Positions 49,041 to 58,587 are shown, numbered from the stretch's first letter. The stretch is DNA of 64,000 nt from Xenococcaceae cyanobacterium MO_167.B27 (GCA_030065935.1 JASJCP010000003.1:1-64000); one strand, 5' to 3'. Program-made: numbers and translations. The notes: generated by a model from the letters alone, not told the origin.

Positions 49041-49676
49041 TTAGATATATCCTTGAGATTTACTAAATTCTCGTAAGAGTGGCTTACATTTGCGCTGATA
49101 AAAACTACTGAGTGTCCCTGGTGCTACGCCATATTTTGCTGCTAACTTTTTCCAGGGGATTTCAGGAGGTAATCTGGTTAAAATTAAAGCTTGAGCCGTA
49201 ATTTGAGGATGATTCTCTAAACAGATTCTACATAATTTATTTTGAGAGTCTGCCAAAACCCACTTTTCAATCTCTTCTAGCAAGGGAGGAATATCAGGTT
49301 TAGCAGGTAAACTGTCTGTGGGATCGATAATTTTATTATTTTCATCAACCCGTATAGATGCTGTTTTCTGCTGCTGCTTTTTGGCTCTAATATAACTATC
49401 TTTAAGTCGCCACTTTAGATAATTGTTTAACCAAGTTACAACGCTAGCTTTATCAGGATCATAAGCTTTGCCAGATTTTCCTTCACAGATATTCTGACAA
49501 AAATAAATCCAAGTTTCTTGCAAAGCATCCTCATAATAAGGAGTATTTTCTTGCCACAATTTGCTATTAACTAATCTAATGATTTTGGTCAAATTTTTCT
49601 GGCGTTGTTTGCTCCTAGGAGGATATCGACAAGCTTCTGTTACAAGCTGTGATAGATATTGTGATGATTTTGCCAT
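49041..49676 (-). CDS. Sigma-70-like (ECF-like) RNA polymerase sigma factor
   Basis: YYEDALQETWIYFCQNI...DPDKASVVTWLNNYLKWRLKDSYIRA; C-term HTH PPEIPWKKLAAKYGVAPGTLSSFYQRKCKPLL. Confidence 0.75.
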   Translation of the reverse strand: MAKSSQYLSQLVTEACRYPPRSKQRQKNLTKIIRLVNSKLWQENTPYYEDALQETWIYFCQNICEGKSGKAYDPDKASVVTWLNNYLKWRLKDSYIRAKKQQQKTASIRVDENNKIIDPTDSLPAKPDIPPLLEEIEKWVLADSQNKLCRICLENHPQITAQALILTRLPPEIPWKKLAAKYGVAPGTLSSFYQRKCKPLLREFSKSQGYI

Positions 49677-49835
49677 CTGCTATTCAACTTTCTTTAGCAA
49701 GGAGTCTATTAATGCTGTTGATTATTTCATCGCCTTTTGTGGTTTATCGGTAACTTTATTAAGATTTCAGTCCTATAGCCAGTTATTACGCAATTTGTTA
49801 CAAAAATAAATATACTTAAATCGCAATCAATACTC

Positions 49836-50387
49836 ATGAAAGATCGCAATACTTTTAATATTTCCCCAATTATCCGTATTACTCTCTTGTGTTTATATAT
49901 CGCTTTAACTGTACCTCTCCCTTTTCTAGCAGAAGCAACATCAGCACCGATTCCTGCTAATTTATTGTGGATTGGTATTCTTCTAGGTGCGATCGCTGTA
50001 TCTGCTGCACTGAGTCAAAAAGTAGTTCTGGATGAAACTAAGATACAAGTAACTTATCCTCGTTGGATACCTACTTTCTTGTTTAAAGGTTGGACCCTAA
50101 ATTGGCAAGAAGTTTCTGCTTTGAAAATGCGTACCACTGGACAAGGTGGCTTGGTCTATTATTTTATAACTCCCGAAAAAGACCGAGCTTATCTATTACC
50201 GATGCGGATTGCTGGGTTTGCTAAAATGGTCCAAATTGTAGAGGAAAAAACAGGTATTGATACAACAGATGTTCGTCCTTTATCCCAACCTTGGATGTAT
50301 TTAATTCTATTTGTTTTTACTATGTTTCTATGGTTGATTGATGGTTGGACAATTTGGACAGCAATTGGGATGAGGTATCAGGGATGA
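49836..50387 (+). CDS. Conserved hypothetical membrane protein
   Basis: Three hydrophobic stretches, cyanobacterial-type ORF with plausible start. Confidence 0.6.
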   Translation: MKDRNTFNISPIIRITLLCLYIALTVPLPFLAEATSAPIPANLLWIGILLGAIAVSAALSQKVVLDETKIQVTYPRWIPTFLFKGWTLNWQEVSALKMRTTGQGGLVYYFITPEKDRAYLLPMRIAGFAKMVQIVEEKTGIDTTDVRPLSQPWMYLILFVFTMFLWLIDGWTIWTAIGMRYQG

Positions 50388-50396
50388 GGGATGATG

Positions 50397-50417
50397 AAGT
50401 AATAAGTAATAAGTAAT
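50397..50417. repeat. Heptanucleotide repeat (AAGTAAT)x3
   Basis: Read directly. Confidence 0.9.
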
Positions 50418-50568
50418 AACAATCAATCCCCATTTCCCCTGCCCCCTCACCCCCTAGGAGGAGACTTAATATATCTAGGTATTGAACCTAAAATAAATCC
50501 GCTTTGTTGTGAAGTCTCCTTCGGTGCCCCTGACCCCACACCCCAATTCCCATTCCCAGTGACACAAT

Positions 50569-51345
50569 ATGTTAGTTGTCACTAAAAGGTGTAGAATTGT
50601 AAAGATATGTAACGTAACTTACACCATCTTTACATTCCTATTGTCGATGAGCTTTTTTAACCTGTCTGAACCCATATTTCGTAACAAACAAGACGCTTTA
50701 GACTTCCAAGATCGTCAAGGGTTACTACAATTCAAAATCACTATCAAAGATAAAACTTTATTTTCAGTATTTTACACAAGAATCGACCAAGTTTTTGTGA
50801 TTTGGAGCTTGATTTCAGCAGTTATCTTTTTTACAGCACAATTTGCTCCTATTGACTGGATTACTCAAGCAATTTTTTGGTCAATACTTACGGTAATCGG
50901 GACAGTAGGGATGAGCTTACTAACCTACTTTTGGGTCAGAGTTGAAAGGTTGCGTTGGGTACTATACACCTGGGTGATTTTGATGTTGGGGGGTGTTATA
51001 GTCACTGACTTGGGAATTTTTTGGGGTTTAGGGAAAGTCTTAATGCACTTGTGTGATATGTGGTTGATTCTAAGTGCAGTGGGCTATATGGCTACTGCTA
51101 TTGGATTGCGATCGCGTGCTTTTGTGGTATCTGGACTATTTCATCTGTTGGGAATTGTCATTCTACCCTACTTTATGGGTTGGCAGTTTGTGATCACTGG
51201 TTTGATTATGACCCTCAATTTGTTAGTTTTTGCCGAAACTCAATGGGATATGCGCCCTCCTACTGATAACTACGATTTACTTACAGAAGAGCAAAAAATC
51301 TTTAACCAAGAACAGTTTTTACTGCGTCAAATCAATTATCAATAA
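50569..51345 (+). CDS. Conserved hypothetical polytopic membrane protein (real start probably internal MSFFNLSEP)
   Basis: Multiple TM segments. Confidence 0.65.
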   Translation: MLVVTKRCRIVKICNVTYTIFTFLLSMSFFNLSEPIFRNKQDALDFQDRQGLLQFKITIKDKTLFSVFYTRIDQVFVIWSLISAVIFFTAQFAPIDWITQAIFWSILTVIGTVGMSLLTYFWVRVERLRWVLYTWVILMLGGVIVTDLGIFWGLGKVLMHLCDMWLILSAVGYMATAIGLRSRAFVVSGLFHLLGIVILPYFMGWQFVITGLIMTLNLLVFAETQWDMRPPTDNYDLLTEEQKIFNQEQFLLRQINYQ

Positions 51346-51439
51346 TCGATATGTGAGGGACTCCGAGTGAGGAAACTGGGAGAAAGTAATACTTATTACT
51401 TATTACTTCATCCCTTCATCCCTATCTCTAACCACCATG

Positions 51440-51464
51440 TTGAGTGTTGAGTGTTGAGTGTTGA
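51440..51464. repeat. Heptanucleotide repeat (TTGAGTG)x3.6
   Basis: Read directly. Confidence 0.9.
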
Positions 51465-51686
51465 CCCTTGTGAGCGTGGGTTCAAGCCCCGTCCGTGATA
51501 AGCTGTTACGCATAAAAATTTGTCTGTTGAGATTGACAGGGGGACGGGTCAAGGGTTTGATGGGAAAGTTATCTAATTCAAAAATATACAATTTAAATGC
51601 GTCTTAGCTTAGACGACCTGAAAACTTCACAAATTAGATACAGAATCTTTAATTAGTATAGCTTTCAGCCATTGTAAAATAGTTGT

Positions 51687-52907
51687 ATGAAAGCTAGATA
51701 CAACTACCGCATTTATCCCAAACCTTCTCAAATCGAACCCTTAGCCAAAGCTTTTGGGTGCGCCAGGGTCGTGTGGAACGATGCTTTATGGTTGTATCAA
51801 AAAGCTAATAAACAAGGGCTGCCAATGCCTTTTGATGTAGATAAACAAGTTATTACTCAAGCCAAAAAAACACCACATAGAGCTTGGTTATCTGAAGTAT
51901 CCAATATTGTTTTGCAGCAATCTTTTAGAGATTTACAAACCGCTTGGAAGAATTATTTTTCTAGTTTAAAAGGGAAAAGAAAAGGGAAAAGAGTAGGTAA
52001 ACCAAAGTTTAAGAAAAAGCAGTCAAGGCAAGCAATTAGATTCAGAAAAGGTGGTTTTAAAGTTCATTCTGAATCGGTAAAATTAGCAAAAATCGGTCAT
52101 GTACCAATGATAGTATCTCGACCTCTCCCTAGTGAGCCGTCTAGTGTAACCATCATTAAAGATTGTGCTGGTAGATATTTTGCTTCTTTTGTCGTTGAGA
52201 TACCTCAACCAATTCCACCCCCCTCAGTCCCCCCTAATAGGGGGGATGCCGAAGGCAGGGGGGTCGGTATTGATTTGGGTTTAACCCATTTCTGCATTTT
52301 AAGTTCCAAGGAAAAAGTAGAAAATCCTCGACTGCACAAGAAAATGCTGAAACGCATTAAAAAAGCGTCGAGGAAATTAGCAAAGGCTAAAAGAGATTCC
52401 AAACGTAGAGAAAGAAGAAAACGAAGGTTGGCTAAACTTCATGCCAAAATCAAAGATCAAAGAACGGATTTTCTTCACAAGTTAACTACAAGGCTGGTGC
52501 GTAAAAACCAAACCCTAGCGGTAGAAGACTTGAATGTAGCGGGATTGGTTAAAAATCGTAAACTATCAAGAGCAATTAGTGATGCTGGCTGGTCAAAATT
52601 CAAGACTATGCTAGCTGCTAAATGTGATAAATATAGTCGAGATTTAATCATTGTGGATAGGTGGTATCCTTCCTCTCAAATTTGCTCTTGCTGTGGCAAA
52701 TCGGGAGGTAGAAAAGAGTTAAATGTTCGTGAATGGGAATGTTTGTACTGCAATACTTTCCACGATAGAGACGTTAACGCAGCTATCAACCTACTTAAAT
52801 ATAAAGACGCTGGTGGGCAATCAGAGTCTCAAAACGGACGCGGGAGCAAGTGTAAGACTACAGTAGTAGCAGTTTGCAATGAACCGTCAACCACCTATGA
52901 GCAATAA
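51687..52907 (+). CDS. tnpB: TnpB RNA-guided endonuclease (OrfB family)
   Basis: MKARYNYRIYPKPSQ; RuvC-I GIDLGLTHF; LAVEDLNVAGLVKNRKLSRAISDAGW; zinc finger CSCCGKSGGRKELNVREWECLYCNTFHDRDVNAAINLL. Confidence 0.93.
   Translation: MKARYNYRIYPKPSQIEPLAKAFGCARVVWNDALWLYQKANKQGLPMPFDVDKQVITQAKKTPHRAWLSEVSNIVLQQSFRDLQTAWKNYFSSLKGKRKGKRVGKPKFKKKQSRQAIRFRKGGFKVHSESVKLAKIGHVPMIVSRPLPSEPSSVTIIKDCAGRYFASFVVEIPQPIPPPSVPPNRGDAEGRGVGIDLGLTHFCILSSKEKVENPRLHKKMLKRIKKASRKLAKAKRDSKRRERRKRRLAKLHAKIKDQRTDFLHKLTTRLVRKNQTLAVEDLNVAGLVKNRKLSRAISDAGWSKFKTMLAAKCDKYSRDLIIVDRWYPSSQICSCCGKSGGRKELNVREWECLYCNTFHDRDVNAAINLLKYKDAGGQSESQNGRGSKCKTTVVAVCNEPSTTYEQ
52218..52263. repeat. Palindromic repeat inside tnpB coding sequence
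   Basis: CCCCCCTCAGTCCCCCCTAATAGGGGGGATGCCGAAGGCAGGGGGG. Confidence 0.85.
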
Positions 52908-52973
52908 GGTTTGTTCTAGGAATCTCGCTCCTTCAGGTGCGAGAGGAAGTCAATTTGGGATAACACTTCTGAG
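52800..52973 (+). ncRNA. Putative TnpB omegaRNA/reRNA spanning tnpB 3' end, right-end hairpin and downstream guide
   Basis: Position rule for TnpB reRNA; right end TCAA at 52950-52953 followed by candidate guide TTTGGGATAACACTTCTGAG. Confidence 0.5.
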
Positions 52974-54073
52974 TAAAGTTGTTCGAGACGAGTAATATTT
53001 TGGCTTAGGGTATAACGTTGCAAAACTCTTTGTCTAGCTTTTTGACCCAACAAAGTCGTCATTTCTGGTTGATCGCGAAATAGGGGTAATAAGGTTTTGA
53101 GTTGGGTAGTAACCCCAAAAGTATCCAATACTACTCCTGCACCACCTTCTAAAACTTCGCCATCAGCACCAGCATCCGTAGCAATACAAGCCACACTACA
53201 AGCCATAGCTTCTAATAGAGAAATAGATAAACCTTCTACCAAAGAAGGAAGAATAAAAACATCTGCTGCTCTGAGAATATCAATACGTCGCTCTTCTTCG
53301 GCGACAAAACCGAACCAAATAATGTTATGTTCCTTGCCATAATAAGGCTGTAAAGAACTTCTCAGATGCCCATCACCGACAATTAACAATTTACTATCAT
53401 CTCCCATCGCCGAGTGTTTCCAAGCCCTCAACAAAGCTTCTACATTTTTTTCTGTAGCAATACGCCCTTGATATACAAAGAGTTTCTTCGCTCGTAGCTG
53501 ATATTTCAGATTGGAATAACCAGGAGCATATTTCTGTTCATCAACACCATTAGGAATAATCGCAATTTTGCTACTACTAACCCCTAACTTCACCAGTAAA
53601 TCTCTTTGTATTTCGCTAAACACAATGGTGCGGTCATAATGAGCTAAAAAAGGGGCGTAAAGTTGATAAGTTAAATACTGAGTGCTGGATTTAAGATTGC
53701 GAATTTTGCTATCAAAGGGGGGATGAAAAGTCGCAACTAAAGGTAAATTAAGTTCTTGACAAATTTCTGGTAAGAGAAAATCTAAGGGTGATAGAGTTAG
53801 CGACGCATGAACTAGATCGGGTTTTAATTCTCGCAGCGATCGCATTAATACTTTACTAGCTTTGAGGGCGGGAATCGTATAAACCTGAGACTTATAGATA
53901 AATGGTAATGCCACTTCTGGACAATCTTTACCATTTTGATGCTTGGTTTCTGTCTGTGCAAAATGAAGAAAACTAACTTGATGTCTTCTCTCTAATAACG
54001 CATTAGTAATTTCCCGACCATAGGTAACGTTTCCACAAAAGGGTGATTTTTTTCCCAACCAAGCAATGTGCAT
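52916..54073 (-). CDS. Group 1 (GT4-type) glycosyltransferase, C-terminus altered by tnpB element end
   Basis: MHIAWLGKKSPFCGNVTYGREI; IPNGVDEQKYAPG; VFILPSLVEGLSISLLEAMACSVACIATDAGADGE. Confidence 0.9.
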   Translation of the reverse strand: MHIAWLGKKSPFCGNVTYGREITNALLERRHQVSFLHFAQTETKHQNGKDCPEVALPFIYKSQVYTIPALKASKVLMRSLRELKPDLVHASLTLSPLDFLLPEICQELNLPLVATFHPPFDSKIRNLKSSTQYLTYQLYAPFLAHYDRTIVFSEIQRDLLVKLGVSSSKIAIIPNGVDEQKYAPGYSNLKYQLRAKKLFVYQGRIATEKNVEALLRAWKHSAMGDDSKLLIVGDGHLRSSLQPYYGKEHNIIWFGFVAEEERRIDILRAADVFILPSLVEGLSISLLEAMACSVACIATDAGADGEVLEGGAGVVLDTFGVTTQLKTLLPLFRDQPEMTTLLGQKARQRVLQRYTLSQNITRLEQLYSEVLSQIDFLSHLKERDS

Positions 54074-54173
54074 CCAGATTAATTAATGACAACTGATATA
54101 TTTTTTTGTCAACTTTAGTTAATTTACCAGATGTATTGCCCTTAAGTATCTAAAATCCTAAGTTTAATATTAT

Positions 54174-54743
54174 TTATATGGTTTTCAATTGGGGTAATAG
54201 CTGCTCAAAAGCTAATCCTCGATGACTCACCTTCCCTTTCCTCTGTCGAGTCATTTCCGCAAAAGTTTGTTGCCATTGGGGAACATAAAAAATTGGATCG
54301 TAACCAAACCCTCCTTGACCACGAGGCGATTTTAAAATTTCCCCTCGACAAATACCTTCTGTTTCTAGAGCAATTGAACCATCAGGAGCAGCTATGGCGA
54401 TCGCACATATAAATTGAGCTTTGCGATTAGAATTGTCTCCTAACTCTTTTAATAAGCGAGCGATCCTTTCTGTATCAGTTGCACCATAACGAGCAGAATA
54501 TATACCAGGCGCACCATTTAGAGCCTCTACTGCTAGTCCCGAATCATCAGCGATCGCCCATTCTCCCATGGCTTGAGCGGTTTGGGAAGCTTTTAAACAG
54601 GCATTTTCCCTAAAAGTAGTACCTGTTTCTTGTATATCTAATTCCTGTGGTTTCAAAGTTAAGATCCAATTCTTACCAGTAAGATACTCCTCCATCTCTT
54701 GGAGCTTTCCTGGATTACCTGTTGCTACAACTAATTTTCTCAT
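54174..54743 (-). CDS. rdgB: RdgB/HAM1 XTP/dITP diphosphatase
   Basis: VVATGNPGKLQEMEEYL; EWAIADDSGLAVEALNGAPGIYSARY; GGFGYDPIFYVP. Confidence 0.94.
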   Translation of the reverse strand: MRKLVVATGNPGKLQEMEEYLTGKNWILTLKPQELDIQETGTTFRENACLKASQTAQAMGEWAIADDSGLAVEALNGAPGIYSARYGATDTERIARLLKELGDNSNRKAQFICAIAIAAPDGSIALETEGICRGEILKSPRGQGGFGYDPIFYVPQWQQTFAEMTRQRKGKVSHRGLAFEQLLPQLKTI

Positions 54744-55258
54744 GAACTTTCAGAAATTACACGACTGCAACACCAGTCACTAGGTAAAGCGGAGGGCCAT
54801 CCCATTCTTAAGGCTTCAGGACAAATAGTCATCACGGTTAACTGACAATCTATCAATTGGAATCCTTCTTTTTGGCACTGTTTTAAACTATGTTTCAAAA
54901 TAGAATCATCTTTAAATTCAATGGTTTTGTTGCATTGAATACAAACAATGTGATGATGGTGATGGGGATAGGGTTGATTGAGTTCGTAATGCTTATGTCC
55001 TTCCGCTAATTCTAATTCTCGTAAGATGCCCATGCGAGTCATCAACTTGACACTACGGTAAATCGTAGAAAGACTGATCCCTTCCTCTCTTTGTTCTAGA
55101 AGGCTATGCAATTCTTCTGCGCTTAGATGATCCCCTTTGGGAAGGTTTTGGAAAACATGAAGAATCTTCTCCCTTTGTGGTGTCATCCGCCAACCTTTTG
55201 AATTTAGCTCCGCCTTTAACGACTCTGAGGTGTAATGAGGCATAGGATATAATCTCAA
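54740..55258 (-). CDS. Fur-family (PerR/Zur-like) transcriptional regulator
   Basis: WRMTPQREKILHVFQ; ISLSTIYRSVKLMTRMGILREL; HKHYELNQPYPHHHHHIVCIQCNKTIEF. Confidence 0.9.
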   Translation of the reverse strand: MRLYPMPHYTSESLKAELNSKGWRMTPQREKILHVFQNLPKGDHLSAEELHSLLEQREEGISLSTIYRSVKLMTRMGILRELELAEGHKHYELNQPYPHHHHHIVCIQCNKTIEFKDDSILKHSLKQCQKEGFQLIDCQLTVMTICPEALRMGWPSALPSDWCCSRVISESS

Positions 55259-55349
55259 TTAATTCTCTCTATTGACAATGATATCTTATTATTAATAAGT
55301 TAGGTTAGTAAACTTTTAAGATTTATCAACAAATATTTAGATTAAACTG

Positions 55350-56885
55350 TTAAAGCTTAATAAGAGTTGACAATTGAGGGTTCAATGCTACTGCTTTTTG
55401 ATAAGCTTGTTCTGCCTCTATGCTACGGTTTTGCTTTCTAAGAGCGTTTCCTAGTTCTACGTAAATTATGGGAGGATAGGAAGGTAAGCTCAGAGCATGA
55501 TTATATTTAGCGATCGCCTCTGCTAAATTACCTGATTCTTCTAGACAATTACCTAAAAAACGATAGACCCAAGCTGGTTGCTGAGAATTTAAACTAATTC
55601 CTTGATTATAATATTTGATTGCTGGTTCAAAATAATTTTGCTTTTGATACAGTTTTCCTATATTAATATAAGTATTGGGGTTATCTGGATTTAATTTTAA
55701 TATCTGCTGATAACAATTTATCCCTAGTTCATATTGTTGATTCATCTCATACAGATTAGCCAGCTTTTGCCAGGATTTAATACTTTTAGGTTTTAGTTCT
55801 AAGATAGATTTCGTAATAACAATTGCTTCGGTAAATTGTTTTTGATTTTTTAAGCGATCGCTTAAACTAGACAATTGTTCTATAACAGCAGACAAATCAA
55901 GAGGAATATCTAAATTAAGGTAATCAAGTTGGGAATTTGAAACAAGCTCTACTGGAGATTTTTCTCCGGTTTTTAGTAGGGAAAATTTATGGCTCTTACG
56001 AGAAAACTGCTCCCATTTTTTTTCAATATTGAACTCTACCAAATCTTGATTATTATCATAGAATTCATAGTATTTGTTAACAGCATTATAGACAGAATAA
56101 GTGGTATTTAAAAATTTATAATCTAACTTATTATCAAACTCAAGATTGAGTATTTTCTGAACAGAAGGATAAATAGGAAAGTAGTTATTGTACTCTAAAC
56201 TCTCTTGACCACTTACAAGCTCTGATTCAGAGTATTGAACTGACATACCAAGTGTTTCCAAAATCCGGTTAACTACATAGCCAATAATAGGATGATGAGG
56301 GTGATTGATGGTGTTAAATAAATTAATTTTATGATGATTATCTATTATAAATTCAGATATTTTAATATCAAGACAGCTTTCTCTTTTTGATAATTCCCCA
56401 ATGGTCAAATTAAAATTATTTTTAATATAGTAAGAGCTATAAAAAGATTCATCAAAAATTGAATTGATAATTTTTTTGACACTTTTACCCTGATAAAAGC
56501 CAGAAAGTATATTAAAGTCGTGATAATTATATATATCTCCCTTGATTGGCTGATTGTTTAATGGTTTTAAGTAAATCATTTCTGGGTGATAACCTGTAAA
56601 ATAAGCTACAGGAAAAGAAATCACTTTGCAATCTGGCTTTAGCCGACTTTTGAGATAATTAGTTCCCAAACTAGGCATTTTTCTGTAATTATCTGAAACA
56701 ATCTGATGAATAAACAGGTCAACTTCAGATACCATCGCCTCTAAATCAGGTATTTCTTCAGCTTTAATACGATGTACTTTTTGGGTGAATACTTGTGAGT
56801 AAATTTTAGAAAAATCAGGATTTTGGAGCAAGCGTTTTTTGATATATGCAGTTTGGCAGTTACCATATATTAAACATTTTTTCAT
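55350..56885 (-). CDS. WcbI-like polysaccharide-biosynthesis domain fused to TPR repeats
   Basis: MKKCLIYGNCQTAYIKKRLLQNP; FPVAYFTGYHPEMIYL; C-terminal TPRs. Confidence 0.75.
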   Translation of the reverse strand: MKKCLIYGNCQTAYIKKRLLQNPDFSKIYSQVFTQKVHRIKAEEIPDLEAMVSEVDLFIHQIVSDNYRKMPSLGTNYLKSRLKPDCKVISFPVAYFTGYHPEMIYLKPLNNQPIKGDIYNYHDFNILSGFYQGKSVKKIINSIFDESFYSSYYIKNNFNLTIGELSKRESCLDIKISEFIIDNHHKINLFNTINHPHHPIIGYVVNRILETLGMSVQYSESELVSGQESLEYNNYFPIYPSVQKILNLEFDNKLDYKFLNTTYSVYNAVNKYYEFYDNNQDLVEFNIEKKWEQFSRKSHKFSLLKTGEKSPVELVSNSQLDYLNLDIPLDLSAVIEQLSSLSDRLKNQKQFTEAIVITKSILELKPKSIKSWQKLANLYEMNQQYELGINCYQQILKLNPDNPNTYINIGKLYQKQNYFEPAIKYYNQGISLNSQQPAWVYRFLGNCLEESGNLAEAIAKYNHALSLPSYPPIIYVELGNALRKQNRSIEAEQAYQKAVALNPQLSTLIKL

Positions 56886-57008
56886 AAGTAATAATTTTAG
56901 CTAGCTAGTAAATTTTTAAGCTAGAATACATTATTTTAAAGCCAATAACCTCAGTAATTTTACTTACAGTAAAAACAATCGCAATTTTTGAACCTCTATT
57001 TTGAGAGA

Positions 57009-57755
57009 TTATTGACTTAATGCTTTAAGAAATTTTTGTAAGTTGCCTAAAATTCCCGATTTTTTTCTTTGAGGACTGTTGTTACTACTCCCTTCTGCTT
57101 CAGGATTTGTTAACTTGAGTAACAAACGGTCTAATTCTTCTCCCATCGGTTTACTAGCTAATTCTATTGCTAACTCATAACCTTCTTCTTTCTCTAGCCA
57201 AATTTGCCAAGGTGAAGGATGAGTACGCAGAATAGAAGCAGATTCTAAAGGACGAATATAGTAGGAAGAATAAAGAGTACTGATAAATCTTTCTCTAAGT
57301 TGACGGGCTGCATAACCAATACCCACAATTGCTACATCTTCTAACTGTGGTATTAATAATATTACAGGGCGATCGCCCGCTACATTACAAAGTTTTTCAA
57401 CACGCTCTACTTCCACAGAAGAAGGACAAGCTAAGATAAAAATCTCATCATTATCTGCAACTTGAGTTTCTATGGGGGTAAAACGACTACCCATATCTGT
57501 AACTTGAAATGGTATTTCTCCCCAGTCTCTTTTGGCTAACATCGCAGCCCCTGTATCGGGAAACATAACTTTAATTCCTGAGTCATATTCTTCAAAAAAA
57601 TCGGCAAATTCTTTAGCCAATGCTTGTGCTTGTAAAGGAATTTCAGGAATTACTAATTCTACCTGGACTCTAGTATAGCCATCAGCGATCGCATTTTTAG
57701 TAGCTGTTTTGGCTTGCTCAATTGCTTCTTGTAGGCTCTGGGGAAACTGGTTCAT
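57009..57755 (-). CDS. DUF1995 family protein
   Basis: LQEAIEQAKTATKNAIADGYTRVQVELVIPEIPLQAQALAKEFADFF; photosynthetic-lineage family. Confidence 0.7.
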   Translation of the reverse strand: MNQFPQSLQEAIEQAKTATKNAIADGYTRVQVELVIPEIPLQAQALAKEFADFFEEYDSGIKVMFPDTGAAMLAKRDWGEIPFQVTDMGSRFTPIETQVADNDEIFILACPSSVEVERVEKLCNVAGDRPVILLIPQLEDVAIVGIGYAARQLRERFISTLYSSYYIRPLESASILRTHPSPWQIWLEKEEGYELAIELASKPMGEELDRLLLKLTNPEAEGSSNNSPQRKKSGILGNLQKFLKALSQ

Positions 57756-57800
57756 TGTTGATAAAAAAGTTATTTTTACAATTTTTAAAATACCAAAATG

Positions 57801-58505
57801 TCACACTCTTCCGTAACGGGCTGTTTTAAGATTATCGGGGTTTTTTTGATTATATAGCCAAGCCCACATCTGATCCCCCAAAGAAAAATGCCACCATTCT
57901 TCAGGGTGACGTACAAAACCTACATTAGTCATGACTTGGTTTAATACTTGGCGATAGCGATGATACTTTTTTTCAGGTAGTTCTTTACTATTAGCATAGT
58001 AGTCAGGATGGGAACGAGGTGATAACTCATCAATTTCTCCTCCCATAGCTAAAGTTGTTCCTGTTTGATCTACTAGGGTTAAGTCTATAGCTGCCCCTGT
58101 ACTATGGGGTGGTGGAGTAGCAGGATCGGTGCTTGGTGCAGCCCACAGTTGATATACTTTTTCCCAAACTTGTTGGCGTTGTTGGGCTGATATACTGTGG
58201 TATTCCCAACCATATTCTTTGAGAAGAGAGTCAAAGGTATAGTCCACCATGAATTGCTGTACACCAACAGGACGATAAGCATCGTAAAGTTTGAGTTGCC
58301 ATCCAGGGTGACTTTTATTCAGTAAAAACTGTGCCATCTCCAGAGCTTCTAATACTCCTTGACGTAAGCAATAAGGAGATTTATCCCCATATTCTGCTCC
58401 TAGTTTTTCGTAAGGATGAGGTAATTGGATGGCAAATTTTTCTAAAGGTATAGAAATTAGAGGTTCACCACAATCTTCGATTGGTATATTTTGATAAGGC
58501 TTCAC
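57801..58505 (-). CDS. VanX/DdpX-type D-alanyl-D-alanine dipeptidase (M15)
   Basis: LYDAYRPVGVQQFM; HSTGAAIDLTLVDQTG; VGFVRHPEEWWHFSLGDQMWAW. Confidence 0.85.
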   Translation of the reverse strand: MKPYQNIPIEDCGEPLISIPLEKFAIQLPHPYEKLGAEYGDKSPYCLRQGVLEALEMAQFLLNKSHPGWQLKLYDAYRPVGVQQFMVDYTFDSLLKEYGWEYHSISAQQRQQVWEKVYQLWAAPSTDPATPPPHSTGAAIDLTLVDQTGTTLAMGGEIDELSPRSHPDYYANSKELPEKKYHRYRQVLNQVMTNVGFVRHPEEWWHFSLGDQMWAWLYNQKNPDNLKTARYGRV

Positions 58506-58587
58506 GATAAAAACTCCGAAGCTGGAAGCCCCGTCTCAGAGAGAGCGGGTAGGGAAGGGACAAGGGTAATTGCCTGTATGATTCTAG

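Larger units (their letters stand above)
51595..52953 (+). mobile_element. IS200/IS605-type element with tnpB only (left boundary approximate)
   Basis: Left hairpin CGTCTTAGCTTAGACG near 51600; right-end hairpin CTCGCTCCTTCAGGTGCGAG followed by GGAAGTCAA ending 52953; no tnpA. Confidence 0.75.

Noticed and set aside
51465-51500. tRNA-like T-arm (GTGGGTTCAAGCCCCGTCCG)
   Set aside because: No acceptor, D or anticodon arm upstream (region is a heptamer repeat) and the T-stem has a mismatch; at best a tRNA relic
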